DNA of 64,000 nt from Alisma plantago-aquatica (taxonomy: Eukaryota; Streptophyta; Magnoliopsida; Alismatales; Alismataceae), in NCBI GenBank assembly GCA_963693085.1, contig OY856409.1, positions 1,339,855,415 through 1,339,919,414 on the forward strand. The letters are read 5' to 3'. Below the pieces are notes generated by a model. The model searched no databases, was not told where the DNA came from, and saw only the letters and a program-made list of their open reading frames with translations. The position numbers were made by a program, and so were the translations under genes. Positions 37,272 through 51,076 of this stretch are shown here, piece after piece (position 1 is the first letter of the stretch; every line of letters begins with the position of its first letter).

Positions 37272-38062
37272 TGTAACATACCCAATTTGTGATACTAAAT
37301 CTATGTTGAGCTATTTTACCCAAACTTGAACTTATTTGCAATATTGTCTTTCATGCCTAGTTTGATGAGCTTTTATGATTATCATGGTCACATATTAGTC
37401 TCCAATTTGATCAAATTTGTCTAAATTTTATCAATTATCCTCACCTGAGAAATATTTACAAATTAGTTCCTCAGTTTGTCTATGTGAATCATTTCAATAC
37501 ATAAGTACAATTTGAATCACGTGTACCTTGACATCTTGTGTAGACCTCCATTCATAGAGCCTCTTGAAATTTCACCTTATGGCCTTGGAATCATTATATA
37601 TTGTTCATTGTTTAAAATATTCTAATATTTGGATGTGTTATGATGGATATTAGGTTAACAAGGCCGAAGATGTAGATAGAAATATTAATGTTTTCAAAAC
37701 ATTAGTTTAATAGAAATTGAACTCATATTCCAAATTTCAAGATAATTTGGTTTATATCTTGGGAGTTATAAAGAGTCCTGAATGTCTAGGTGACTCATGA
37801 TTAATGAATATATTAAATAAGACTATGGTTACCCTAGCAAGGAGAAAACCACAAATCGCCACCTCCCTCTAACACCTGACAATTATGGAAGGGATAACGG
37901 AAGTACCGTCTTCTCTCGCTTGGGGACTCAGTCGTGCAACTGACTCTCGCCTTGTGCGCTGAGAAATGCCACGATCGGATGAAGCCGACAACTGTTTCTC
38001 CTTGCGTTCATCTTCTCATCTTCCACAACATAACACCCTGACCCATCGTCAGTTTTAGAAGC

Positions 38063-38278
38063 ATGCATCCCTCTCTGTCGCATGCCCTGGACCTCCGTTC
38101 TCCGTGTAACGCCACTAGGGTTGGCCGTTACAGAGCTCTCTATGACTCCTACACCACCACCCTGGTCGGAAATGCTTCAAAGGACCCCTTAGGCTATATA
38201 AGATCCCTTGGTTCTCCAGCGAGGAGCAAGGAATTCCGACCCACACCTGCAACCTCTGACCTCGACGCCCAGTTCTAA
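38063..38278 (+). other. 71-codon open frame in the type B LTR, kept in both copies
   Basis: The frame starts MHPSLSHALDLRSPCNATR and keeps exactly the same length in the second LTR (43099-43314), with a handful of substitutions. It spans the TATA box, so it is unlikely to be translated from the LTR promoter, and its conservation may only reflect young LTRs. It resembles no protein I know. Confidence 0.3.
38195..38202 (+). promoter_or_regulatory. TATA box of the type B 5' LTR
   Basis: GGCTATATAAGATCCC, within the GC-rich zone. The same box is at 43231-43238 in the other LTR. Transcription would be expected to start about 30 bases downstream. Confidence 0.7.
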
Positions 38279-41200
38279 AACATGTGACCAGAAGACATCA
38301 TAGTAGGGCGCACATCTGTTGCACCTTCCATGGCAATGCCTCCCCACCTTTGACACCTCCACAGAATCTTCAGACCCCTCCCTCGAGCACTCCTCCTCCA
38401 CCTATCAATCGCAGTGCCACCGCCTCTTTCCTAAACCCGTCAGTTGCCGTTGGGCGCCAGCAACGTCAACACCTGGGCACCCTCACCTGGACGAGCATCG
38501 CTCCAAGCTCGTCCGCCCTCAAGTACAACACCGCCAGGTTGGGCAGGCTACAGATCGGCGACCTCCACCATGACAACTACCGATCCTCCTCCTAACCCCC
38601 ATGCTCCCCTAATATCCAGATGCCACTAGTGGCGCCCGCAACCTCCACCTTCGACCGCAATCCCATCAGCTTGCATCTGTGCGCCACAACACCTCGATGC
38701 CATCGGGACTGCTGCTGCAAGTCGACGACCCCATTCTCTACTGATCCTTTTCACCACCGACCTACAACTATTCTAAACCATGATCAATGGCGCCTCACCT
38801 TCTTCAACCTCTGTAAACCCCCCCTCCTCTATACCTTGCTGCAACCAAACTCTGCAATCCACAGACCAACAACCAAACACCACCACCATTGAAATGTCTC
38901 CGCCATCATCTTCCTTCCAACCACCAGATTCCATGCCTTAGCAACCTCCGGTCTGCATCTCGGTGTTGCATACCCAACGCCGTCCATCTCCCTCGCCAGC
39001 AACAAATCTAGACAACCTGCAACCCATCCAGATCCTTGACCACCTGCAACAATTGACGCATCGCCCACTCCATGATGAGAATGAATATCCTATGACCTCA
39101 TCTTCATTCAACTATCGTGATAGACCTACACAATAGTTTTGACCAGAAGTTGCAACATACAAATCTCGTTGGTTAATGTCTGGCCATTACAACATAACAA
39201 CCTTCAGCCAAGATCCCAGTGTCTACAAACGTGCTTGGTTGATCATGCATAATCAATCACCCCGTCACAGCTTCAAGAGGAGTATGATCCCTCCTCCTGA
39301 CACAACCTCCTTCATCTACAACCAGGGTCATGACTCCATTAAGTGTTGAAGATGACAAGGATCGATATAATGACATGACCAATACTTGCTAACCCCTTTG
39401 AGTCCCTGTTGATGTCTTTGGAGCTGACTCCACTAATCAACATAAAGTGAAGCATCGAGGATCAGTAACAACTTTCCAACAAGAGGCTAGCTTCCTTCTT
39501 TCAAGTTCTATTTTAGACAATGGATCAGTTACATAAGTCAAACTATAGTATCAAAAGACATAAGTCATTATATTGATCAGTTCACCATATCTAGTTGTAT
39601 CATGTTAGCACATACATGTATATACTTATATGTACCACATAAGCATGTATACTAGTGTATTTATAACACAAGTAGGTATAGTAGAACATACATCTCCTAT
39701 ATATTTTGCTTTAAATACATTTCAATAATACCAAGTATGACACTACTTCCGTTGTATATCTTGGGTCATTTAAATAATCGTAGCCTCATTCATATAACTC
39801 TATAATTCACGTACAAATAAACATATATATAGTAGGGTACCAATATCAGTACATTGTATGTCAATGCCCTCTTCATATAATCCAAGTAGGAAGATTCATA
39901 TTATAAGATAATGTCATATTTAATAAGAGATTGATAATGAGAAGAACATCCTAAGTACAAGACTCATTCATAGTGATTGAAAACAATGATTCCTATTATA
40001 AAAGAAAAACTACATCCTATTTCTTTGATCAATGAATGACCTCGAAATCGATAAATGTAACTCTATGCAAGAAAATGGGGAACATACAATCAAAGTCTAA
40101 TATGAATGTTGACAATTGAATATGTAGCCATGAGGAAGACACACACATATAAACCACTAATATTATAATCTCTAACTAAATAGTGATGTATATACATATA
40201 TATCATATGGATTTATGATCTAATAACACTAGGTACCTAGACGAAGGATATATTTATATTACTAGTAACTTAATCTAGTGTTTATAGCGTATGATAAATG
40301 AACAAGTCAAATCTATCATTAATCCAATTAGAAATACTATACATAATTAAAGAGCTATCAAATAGTAATAACGCTAGGTGGGAAAGTAAATCCTAATTGA
40401 TATAATATTAATTGATTACAAACCAATAGTAACCATATTGTTCCAAATTGTAGATACCTTTCTTCATCAACTTTGGGAGATATTTGAATATTGATCATGA
40501 AAACATTGGACTCTTGCTTGATATTAAGGTACTAGATTCTCTATTTTTATATTGAGTTGTTCATTTCCCTATTGAATGCCTTGTACATTGTTTAGTGGTG
40601 AACCCTATACTTGTTTAAGCCTTTCCTACCTCTTTGAAAGTTCACCACCTCATATTGATTATTGTTTGAATGCATTGAATATTATAATAGCACTTGAATT
40701 GATCTATTTGGAGTTTTGACTCCCTGGACATTGGTCCCTTTGGGCATTGGCCCCTTAGATATTTTTCTCACTTGAGGTAGGGTACATCCCGCCGCCCTGT
40801 GCACAGGTGTAATGGATTAGTTGTCCCCCAGTCGACTGGTTAACATAATAATTAGGCTCAATGTTGTTCTTTCATAGATGATTGAACATAAGGCATTGTT
40901 TCCCTTGAAGGAAATGATATGATAGTGCTCAACCTTAATATTCAAAAGTTGATTATTGCAAATATTTTGATAATTTGATATCTTGAACTATTTTGAATAG
41001 CCTTGTGAAATTTGATCTTGAAATACAAACATTGAAATATTGTTATTCTTGATTTGGCAAATTTAGTCCACAAAATGTTCCTTACCTAGATTTGATATTA
41101 CCTTAATTTATACTTAGAACTTATATTTTGCAAATAGCTCAATATAAGAATTTAGTACCAGCTTTGCTGACCCTTTGTTTCCCTTCAATGGGGTCCATGT

Positions 41201-41435
41201 GTGGTTTCGTTCCCTTTGGGAACTCATGGGAAGGTGATAGATGGAAGAGCTTGAAGAGACATGCACTGGGTAGTCATCCGTTGAAGACTAGATAGGATTG
41301 AATTTTATTTCTTAAACTTGTAATCATATTTGTAAGCTTCCATGACTCTGATGTACAAGCATGATTGTAATAAAGATTGTTTATATTTTTGATATCATTT
41401 TGTAAATATTCGACCGTAAAGATCGGGTCCTTACA

Positions 41436-42307
41436 AGATGGTATTAGAGACATAAACGGTCAGCACTCATGCATGTCTCATGAAAAATTAGGGTTAAGTA
41501 GGATCACCAATGGAGTAGTTAAGACTTAGAAAAATAGTTGACAATAAATCCTAGTATAATTGGCCTTATTTTTAGAATATACATAAACTACAAGTAGGGA
41601 ACACTAAGAACCTAGGTTTTAATGTACCTTAGTGTTGAAATTCATCTAGCCCATCTCACTACCTTTTGGACTCCCCTATGGTATATTTACTTGAGATATG
41701 ATTGAGGAAGAATTGTGTAAAGCCCCTTACAACATTATAAGTCACCCCCCTAGGTATACAAATGGGTAAAGTACCATGTTTTTCTCTTTAGATTTTGACA
41801 CATATTAATAATTGCATGTATGAATATAGAATAAAAAAGAATCCTCAACCTTAAAATGGTAAGATTCACAATCACATTCTATAGCTTCCATTTGGAACCT
41901 TAAAACATATCTGAGAGTGATTTGACATAGATAATTTACAACAAAAAAATTGAGAATAATGATCGACGCCTATTAATTTGATTCACATACATTTATATCA
42001 AAACATCATTGTATAATCTTATATGAATTTATCATTAGTATGTGCTCACCTTAATAGAGTATATACCTTTCAAGTATCATTTGATCTTGAAACAAAGTAG
42101 TAACTCTATAGGGGTATTAAGGGAATTGGTTGGCCATCTTGACTAAGACATAGACTAGTCAAAAGAGAATTTGGATCATGTGCATTAATTAAGAATGACA
42201 TTTGTCCAAACACGAGTAGTATGATAAGAAATTAGGCCTTGGAAGGAATATAGTTGTCATGAAGGGTAGGATTTTGGGGATGAAATCCCTTTTAAGGATG
42301 GTAGTGT
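41436..42307 (+). other. Type B internal region, non-coding
   Basis: Opens AGATGGTATTAGAGAC, a worn Met-tRNA primer site, and ends just before the second LTR with TTTTAAGGATGGTAG, a purine-rich tract. No open frame over 62 codons. Its first ~100 bases match the type A internal regions (CACTCATGCATGTCTCATG). Confidence 0.85.
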
Positions 42308-45300
42308 TGTAACATACCCAATTTGTGATACTAAATCTATGTTGAGCTATTTTACCCAAACTTGATCTTATTTGCAATATTGTCTTTCATGCCAAGTTTG
42401 ATGAGCTTTTATGATTATCATGGTCACATATTAGTATCCAATTTGTTCAACTTTGTCTAAATTTTATCAATTATCCTCACCTGAGAAATATTTACAAATT
42501 AGTTCCTTAGTTTGTCTATGTGAATCATTTCAATACATAAGTACACTTTGAATCATGTGTACCTTGACATATTGTGTAGACCTCCATTGATAGAGCCTCT
42601 TGAAATTTCACCTTATGGCCTTGGAATCATTATATATTGTTCATTGTTTAAAAGATTCTAATATTTGGATGTGTTATGATGGATATTAGGTTAACAAGAC
42701 CGAAGATGTAGATAGAAATATTAATGTTTTCAAAACATTAATTTAATAGAGATTGAACTCATATTCCAAATTTCAAGATAATTTGGTTTATATCTTGGGA
42801 GTTATAAAGAGTCCTGAATGTCTAGGTGACTCGTGATTAATGAATAAATTAAATAAGACTATGGTTACCCTAGCAAGGAGAAAACCACAAATCACCCCCT
42901 CCCTCTAACACCTGACAATTATGGAAAGGAGAACGACAGTGTCGTCTTCTCCCGCTTGGGGACTCAGTCGTGCAATTGACTCTCGCCTTGTGCACTGAGA
43001 AACGCCACGATCGGCTGAAGCCGACAACCCTTTCTCCTTGCGTTCATCTTCTCATCTTCCACAACATAACACCCTGACCCATCGTCAGTTTCAGAAGCAT
43101 GCATCCCTCTCTGTCACATGCCCTGGACCTCCGTTCTCCGTGTAATGCCACTAGGTCTGGCCGTTATAGAGCTCTCTATGACTCCTACTCCACCACCCTG
43201 TCCGACAATGCTTCAAAGGACCCCTTAGGCTATATAAGATCCCTTGGTTCTCCAGCCAGGAGCAAGGAATTCCGACCCACACCTACAACCTCCAACCTTG
43301 ACGCCCAGTTCTAAAACATGTGACCTGTAGACAACATAGCAGGGTGCACATCTGCTGCACCTTCCATGGAAATGCCTCCCCACCATAGACACCTCCACAG
43401 AAGCTTCAGACCCCGCCCTCGAGCACTCCTCCCCCACCTATCAATCACAGCGTTGCCGCCTCTTTCCTAAACCCGTCAGTTGCTGTTGGGCACCAGCAAC
43501 ATCAACACCTGGGCACCCTCGCCTAGACGAGCATCGCTCCAAGCTCGACCGCCCTCAAGTACAACACCGCCGGGTTGGGCAGGCTGCAGATCGGAGACCT
43601 CCACCATGACAACCACCGCTCCTCCTCCTAAACCCCATGCTCCCCTAATATCCAGATGCCACCAGCGGTGCCCGCAGCCTCCACCTCTGGCCACAATCTC
43701 GTCGGCCTGCATCTGTGCGCCACAGCACCTCGACGCCATCGGGACCACTGTTGCAAGTCGATGACCCCGTTCTCTACCGATCCTTTTCACCGCCGACCTG
43801 CAACTATTCCGAACCATGATCAATGGCACCTCACCTTCTTCAACCTCTATAAACCTGCCTCCTCTATACCTTGCTGCAACCAAACTGTGCAATCCGCAGA
43901 CCAACAACCAAACATCACCACCATCAAAACGTCTCCACCATCAACTTCCTTCCAACCACCAGATTCCATGCCTTAGCAACCTCTGGTCTGCATCTCGGTG
44001 TTGCATACCCAACATCGTCCACCTCCCTCACCAGCAATGAATCTAGACAACCTGCAACCCATCCAGATCTTTGACCACCTGCAACAATTGATGCATCGCC
44101 CACCATATCTAGTTGTATCATGTTAGCACGTACATGTATATACTTATATGTACCACATAAGCATGTATACTAGTGTATTTATAACACAAGTAGGTATAGT
44201 AGAACATACATCTCCTATATATTTTTCTTTAAATACATTTCAATAATACCAAGTATGACACTACTTCCGCTGTATATCTTGGGTCATTTAAATAATCGTA
44301 GGCCTCATTCATATAACTCTATAATTCACATACAAATAAACATATATATAGTAGAGTACTAATATCAGTACATTGTATGTCGATGCCCTCTTCATGTAAT
44401 CCAAGTAGTAAGATTCATATTAGAAGATAATGTCATATTTAATAAGAGATTGATAATGAGAAGAACATCCTAAGTACAAGACTCGTTCATAGTGATTGAA
44501 AATAATGATTCCTATTATAAAAGAAAAACTACATCCTATTTCTTTGATCAATGAATGACCTCAAAATCGATAAATGTAACTACGTGCAAGAAAATGGGAA
44601 ACATACAATCAAAGTCTAATATGAATGTTGACAATTGAATATGTAGCCATGAGGAAGACACACACATCTAAACCACTAATATTATAATCTCTAACTAAAT
44701 AGTGATGTATATACATATATATCATATGGATTTATGATCTAATAACACTAGGTACCTAGAGGAAGGATATATTTATATTACTATTAACTTAAGCTAGTGT
44801 TTATAGCGTATGATAAATGAACAAGTCAAATCTATCATTAATCCAATTAGAAATACTATACATAATTAAAGAGCTATCAAATAGTAATAACGCTAGGTGG
44901 GAAAGTAAATCCTAATTGATATAATATTAATTGATTACAAACCAATAGTAACCATATTGTTCCAAATTGTAGATACCTTTCTTCATCAACTTTGGGAGAT
45001 ATTTGAATATTGATCATGAAAACATTGGACTCTTGCTTGATATTAAGGTACTAGATTCTCTATTTTTATATTGAGTTGTTCATTTCCCTCTTGAATGCCT
45101 TGTACATTGTTTAGTAGTGAACCCTATACTTGTTTAAGCCTTTCCTACCTCTTTGAAAGTTCACCACCTCAGATTGATTATTGTTTGAATGCATTGAATA
45201 TTATAATAGCACTTGAATTGATCTATTTGGAGTTTTGACTCCCTGGACATTGGTCCCTTTGGGCTTTGGCCCCTTAGAGCTTTCGATCACTTGAGGTAGG

Positions 45301-45953
45301 GTACGTCCCACCGCCTTGTGTACAGGTGTAATGGATTAGTTGTCCCCCAGTCGACTGGTTAACATAGTAATTAGGCTCAATGTTGTTCTTTCATAGATGA
45401 TTGAACATAAGGCATTGTTGCCCTTGAAGGAAATGATATGATAGTGCTCAACCTTAATATTCAAAAGTTAAATATTGAAAATATTTTGATAATTTGATAT
45501 CTTGAACTATTTTGAATAGCCTTGTGAAATTTGATCTTGAAATACAAACATTGAACTATTGTTATTCTTGATTTGGCAAATTTAGTCCACAAAATGTCCT
45601 TACCTAGATTTGATATTACCTTAATTTATACTTAGAACCTATATTTTGCAAATAGCCCAATATAAGAATTTAGTACCAACTTTGCTGACCCTTTGTTTCC
45701 CTTCAATGGGGTCCATGTGTGGTTTCGTTCCCTGTGGGAACTCATGGGTAGGTGATAGATGGAAGAGCTTGAAGAGACATGCACTGGGTAGTCCTCCGTT
45801 GAAGACTAGATAGGAATGAATTTTATTTCTTAAACTGGTAATCATATTTGTAAGCTTCCACGACTCTGATGTACAAGCATGATTGTGATAAAGATTGTTT
45901 ATATTTTTTATATCATTTTATAAATATTCGACCGTAAAGATTGGGTCTTTACA
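42308..45953 (+). repeat. Type B 3' LTR
   Basis: Close copy of 37272-41435. In about 600 bases compared by eye (from 44115) I counted roughly 18 differences, near 3%. It lacks the 517 bases at 39069-39585. The break points share CAC, which suggests a microhomology-mediated deletion in this copy. Confidence 0.93.
43231..43238 (+). promoter_or_regulatory. TATA box of the type B 3' LTR
   Basis: Same sequence and setting as at 38195. It could drive outward transcription into the flanking type A DNA. Confidence 0.65.
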
Positions 45954-45958
45954 CTTAG

Positions 45959-46823
45959 GAAAATAGCTTAACCCTAGTCTTACCAACCTTGACTACCTAA
46001 GATATAAGTATAAACTTAGGTGCAATCAATTTTACTCAAAATTGTCTATTGCATCAAATAATGGATAATAATATCACCATGTTAATAGAGATAAGATGAG
46101 GTGTCTAAGGAAGGATGTATAGTGAAGTGCCTAGCATAATTATTCCCAATCCACTTAGGTGGTGGTGGGGTTTCCTCACTTTACATACTGAGCTAGAAAA
46201 AACCATTCCTACTACTTGGGAAAATCATAAATCGTAGACACAAGCATGAACCCAAATTAGGATGTCAAGAAAATAGAACATTTGAATACTACCATTGGAT
46301 TAACTTGTAGTTGAAAGGTGAATATTGAGACTAGAAGCCCTAAGTTAGAATTTGTGAATCTCCTTTGGTAGAAAATGATATCATTCTCCCCTATACCATA
46401 AGTGAAGTTATTCTAGTGACACTTTAGGTTCCATGTAAATCTTCTTTCACATTTGGGTCAGGTTAGTAGTATGGTTAATGTTGGTAAGAGGTGGTCGTGA
46501 CTTAGTTCTCGCATTGATTCTGGCCATTTTTTAGTTTTCTATCAAAAAGTTTTCCCATCAAGAAATTATTTTCTTTATAATACTATATGTACAAAGAAAC
46601 ATTATTTTTATGGAATTTTTTTGAGGATTTCTTGAGCTATGTCACAATCAAGAATGTATGAGAAATCCTTAGAGGAGAAACCTAGAGTTAGTGAAGGACA
46701 TTCTAGTTGACATGCCTACTTAGATTTCTATCTAAATCCTTTTTAAGGGGTGAAGGATAGTATCTGATTAGACCAGAGATGTGCTGATTTCAAGGATGAA
46801 ATACACATTAAGGGGTGGAGGGT
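45959..46823 (+). other. Type A internal region 1, right piece
   Basis: Continues the internal region interrupted at 37271. It ends with the purine tract AAGGGGTGGAGGG before LTR A2. No coding frame. Confidence 0.9.
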
Positions 46824-49800
46824 TGTAACATAATGTGTTTTGGTACTAAATTTAGTATATAGCTATTATACATGATCCTCTCAAATTGAAAGTATTTTGT
46901 TCTAAATTTACATTCATACTCACACTTACAAAATTCTCTTGAAATTTGAGGACTAAAAGCAATTATCCGTCATTTTGATGTAATCATACCACATGGGAAC
47001 CAAAAACTGAATATTTGAGTGATTATGGACCACTGATATTAGAATCATATGAAAATGCAATTTGATTATTAGGTAATTATAATTGTATAATTATGAGAGT
47101 AAATTTGTTAGCAATCTTATCATCAATAAAATGGGAGTTGGTATTTTTAAAATTATAATTAATGTAAATTATAGGTGTAGTTAAAATTTTGGGTCCAAAG
47201 GTTTAATACTTTAAGAGATATAAATACTTAAGATAAAGGATATTAAGGACCAAGAAAAAAGGGAATTAAACTCCAATTTAATTTCATAGTCAAACATGAT
47301 TTCACCCTCCCTAACCCACTCCAACCTTATATTCCTGACTCAACAACACATTTACAGAAGGGTGGCATCCAGAATCCTGATCCCCTCCCAGTCATTTGTT
47401 CAAACCAAATGAGCTCATCTCCAGACCCCTACTCGAACCCTAGATGACTGAAAATGGCAGTGCAAGATTGTTTACTTGCAAACCCCTAACTGCAAAAGAA
47501 AATACCACCATTACTCCCTATCCACTTGTAGGGAAGACAGGTGAGAAACCGCATTGGCCTCACATTCAAGAGCTACACCCCAAGAGATCTATCACCTTCA
47601 CTGGTCGTTGGTAGAAGAAACAAAACTGCATATATTAATGGTGAAGCTCCCCCCATGATTGAGACTCACCCTTATAGCATGATAACTTGGGCAACAACTA
47701 TATCAACCTTCGGAATCTGATCAGCTAACAGCCTCGCTGATTAGATGGATCTCCTCTAACGGACCCTCATATAGGGTGCAATGAACTTTGCAAATCTGCA
47801 AACCAATTATTTTCCTTCAAAGTCGACTCCTCTTCATCTCCCTCCTCATACAACCTTGCTAGACACCCCCACCCAAATTTCTCCATTCCGCCTCCTACCT
47901 GTCATCATGGTGACATGGGAACCATCACCCCTCCCGATCAGCAACATGCACCCTGCCTACACGAACTTCAAAACCACCACATAGTATCTTCTTCACTCTC
48001 CTATACCTTAATTGCGGGAACATGCCTGTAACTCCACTTGTCGACAATCTACACAAGGATCGGACCCACTTATAGAAGCAAAATCTCACCCTTGGCGATA
48101 CCTAGAACCATGGCAAACCATCAACACTTTTGTGGACTATAATGCCACCACAGTGTCCCCTCTCTTTCTTGAAATCTGACCTAGAAAATAGAGAAGATTC
48201 GTCACCCAATCTTCCTAACGTCTTGAACCAAACCATCGTGACCAAACTATCAAGCTCTATCATCTTAATTAATCCATTTGAGGCATCTTCTGCTACATGT
48301 GGGCTAGGAAGACTGAAGTTGGAATAATTTGCTTGACTCACTGCTACCAACCTAGAACCACCTTGAACGACCTCAAGCCAAAGTCTAAGGGGCTAGATGA
48401 GAAACTGCCAATGATCATGGAAATCAGGAGGAAAACCATCGATAGTAGGTCAGTTACTCTTCATCTTGTTTTTTTTAGTTTAGACCTAAAAGTTTAAAAG
48501 ACATTATACTAAGAATCAATAATGTTAAGAAATAGTTCTAGATCAATGTATTTAGACACCTAATATCATTATAGTAGCATATAAATATATCCCATGGTGT
48601 ATACCAATATTTATGCATGTGTAAGCTAGAATACGAAGACTAGTATATGAAAAATATACAATTAAGATAAATAACATGAATAAACCATATCCCTAGCTAG
48701 CAATTAAGGTGCAACAATTAGCAATGATAATAAGATAAATTGCAAGTTTCATTTTTCTAATATGTATGATATTAATATTAAAATTGATATATATGTCATT
48801 TATAAATAAGGGCTAAAAGGTAGGTTAGTAATTTTGGTAGTCCTTAGTATAAAAATCAATAAGTCAATGTGATTATATTCATGAATCAATAACCCAAGAT
48901 TGACACATATGCATATATGTCTACAATGGCCCATCAAAAATACATATGAAAATAGGAAGGAATCTATGCAGATCAACCGGTTTGAATGAAAAGATATATG
49001 AGATAGGGTATATTAATATGAATTAATCATACCCATCATGATATGTATTATATAAGTTTGATGTTATAGTAAAGTGATTATCCAATGACTTAATATGAGA
49101 TACATCATAACCATGGTTTGGTGATACAACATAGGGTATGAAAAAACAGTATCACGAATCTAAGAGATGATTTCCAAGCCAATACACATCAATTAAACCT
49201 AGTACATTCTCTCTTTATAGATTCATGATACATTAGTATCTTTGATCTTGTGGACATCTCAATTGAATAGGTGCTAAATTATCAATTTGTTATTGAACTA
49301 TTTATCTCCCTATTGAATTTCATTCATATAATTTTGTAAAAGTGGTGAACCAATTTGTTATTAGATTGTTGAAGGTCACCATGACTAATATTAATGTTGA
49401 ATATTGTTGAGTAATTGAAATATTGGTCAATTTTGATATTGGCACAAAAACTCTAAATTTTGGCTAAGAACTTTGGCTCACTAGATTTGGTGAGTAATAT
49501 CCACCAATCCTATTCAGTAGATAAGGGACAATTAGAGGTCGCCCAATACTGGTACCACCATAGGTGAAAGTGATGTTCTATCATAGAGAAGAGAATATTA
49601 GGCACCTAGCCACTAGTGAAGGCAAAATATTAGACTGATTTTTTCCAACGGATAAATCATTTCACTTTGATTAAATGGATATCTTGATATCAGTTTGGAT
49701 AATCTCCTGATTGTTTATAGTTACCAGTTTGAATTGTTGTATCATTTAGAAACTAACATGGTAATTAGATCATTTTCTTATTATTACCTTAGTCCAGCAA

Positions 49801-50132
49801 TCAAAGTTACATATATTTGATGTCATAAATATTTATTTTTAAAATTGCTCAATAATTGAATTTAGTACCAGCTTTACTGACATATGTTTCCCTTCTTGTG
49901 ATTCATGTGTGGTCTTGTTCCCTCTAGGAACTCATGCATAGGTTATACAAAGGAGAACTAGAAGAGTTGTCCCTTATTGAAGAGCAGCTAGGACTTGTTC
50001 ATATTCTTACTTTGTAGTCCTATCCATAAATAAGCTTACACTACTCTAATGTAAAGCATGATTGTAAGCAAATTTGTTTATAGATTCTGATACAATTTTG
50101 TAAATATTTGATGTAAAGATATGGTCTTTACA
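46824..50132 (+). repeat. Type A LTR, copy A2 (3,309 bases)
   Basis: Starts TGTAACATAATG and ends TGGTCTTTACA, followed by TTGTATCAGAGC, the primer site. A TATAAATA box lies at 47219-47226. A GC-richer zone follows at 47330-48300. Confidence 0.92.
47219..47226 (+). promoter_or_regulatory. TATA box of type A LTR A2
   Basis: TATAAATA preceded by TTAAGAGA; A3 has the same box at 51469-51476. In type B the corresponding position reads TTATAAAGAG near 37768. Confidence 0.6.
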
Positions 50133-51076
50133 ATCTTGTATCAGAGCTACGAACAGTCAAGACTCATGCATGTCTCATGGAAATTAGGGTTAAATGACCA
50201 ATCACATGGAACTTATGCAGATAGCTTAACCCTAGTCTTACCAACCCTGACTACCTGAGATAGAAATAGAAACTTTGGCGAAATCAAATTCACTCAAAAT
50301 TATCTATTGCATCAAATAGTGTATAACATCATAATATTAGTAGAGATGAGTTGAGGTGTCTAAGGAAGGATGTATAGTGAAGGTTTTGGCATAATTACTT
50401 CCAATCTATTTAGGCAGTGTTGGTATTTTCACACTTTATATATTTACATGGACAAAGCCATTCCTACTAATTGGGAAAATCATAAATCCTAGACATAATC
50501 ATCATCCCAAATTAGGATGTCAAAACAAATGAACATGTGATTACTACCATTGAACAAACTAGTAATTGAAAGGTGAACATTGAGACTAGATGCCCTAAGT
50601 TGGAGTTTGTGAATCCCCTTTGGTAGAAAACAATATCCTTCTTGTCTATACCATTAGTGAAGTTATTTTAGTGACCTTTAAGGTACCATTTAAATCTTCT
50701 TTCACATCTGGGATAGGTAGTTAATATGGTGATTGTTGGTAAGAGGTGATTGTGACTTAGTTCTTGCATTGATTTTGGCCATTTTCTAGTTTTCTACCGA
50801 AAAGTTATGCCATCATGAAATTATTTTTTCATAATTTATATGTATAAAGAAAAATGGTTTTTATGGAATTTAATCAAGGATTTCTTGAGCTAAGTCACAA
50901 TCAAGAAGGTATGAGAGAACCCTATTGGAGAAACCTAGAGATAGTGAAGGACATTGTAGTTGACATGCCTATTTAGATTTCTAGTTGAATACTTTTTAAG
51001 GGTGGAGGATAGTACCTAATTAGACTAAGGATATGATCATTTGAAGGATGAAATTCAATTTAAGGGAGTGCAGAGT
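50133..51076 (+). other. Type A internal region 2
   Basis: 944 bases between A2 and A3, non-coding, with a primer site at the start and a purine tract (TAAGGGAGTGCAGAG) at the end. Confidence 0.9.

Larger units (their letters stand above)
37272..41435 (+). repeat. Type B 5' LTR
   Basis: Starts TGTAACATACCC and ends GGGTCCTTACA. A GC-rich zone (about 37850-39120) stands out in otherwise AT-rich DNA and holds a TATA box at 38195. An AATAAA lies at about 41367, 69 bases before the end. It contains about 517 bases (39069-39585) absent from the 3' LTR. Confidence 0.93.
37272..45953 (+). mobile_element. Complete LARD-like element (type B) nested in type A
   Basis: Two LTRs, 37272-41435 (4,164 bases) and 42308-45953 (3,646 bases), enclose an 872-base non-coding internal region. 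The 5-base target duplication CTTAG is perfect (37267-37271 and 45954-45958). Removing the insertion restores the type A internal region in register with its two sister copies. Type B is a relative of type A: the LTR ends, the start of the internal region and the 3' part of the LTR are alike, whereas the 5' and middle parts differ. The element carries no gag or pol and must depend on another element's proteins, probably of Ty3/gypsy type given the TGTAAC...TACA ends and Met primer site. Confidence 0.95.

Noticed and set aside
38063..38278. Conserved 71-codon open frame in both type B LTRs as a real gene
   Set aside because: It covers the LTR TATA box and GC-rich DNA has few stops by chance. 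The conservation is explained by recent LTR identity.
43476..43907. 143-codon minus-strand open frame in the type B 3' LTR
   Set aside because: The matching stretch of the 5' LTR is not open over this length, and the protein is low-complexity and unfamiliar.
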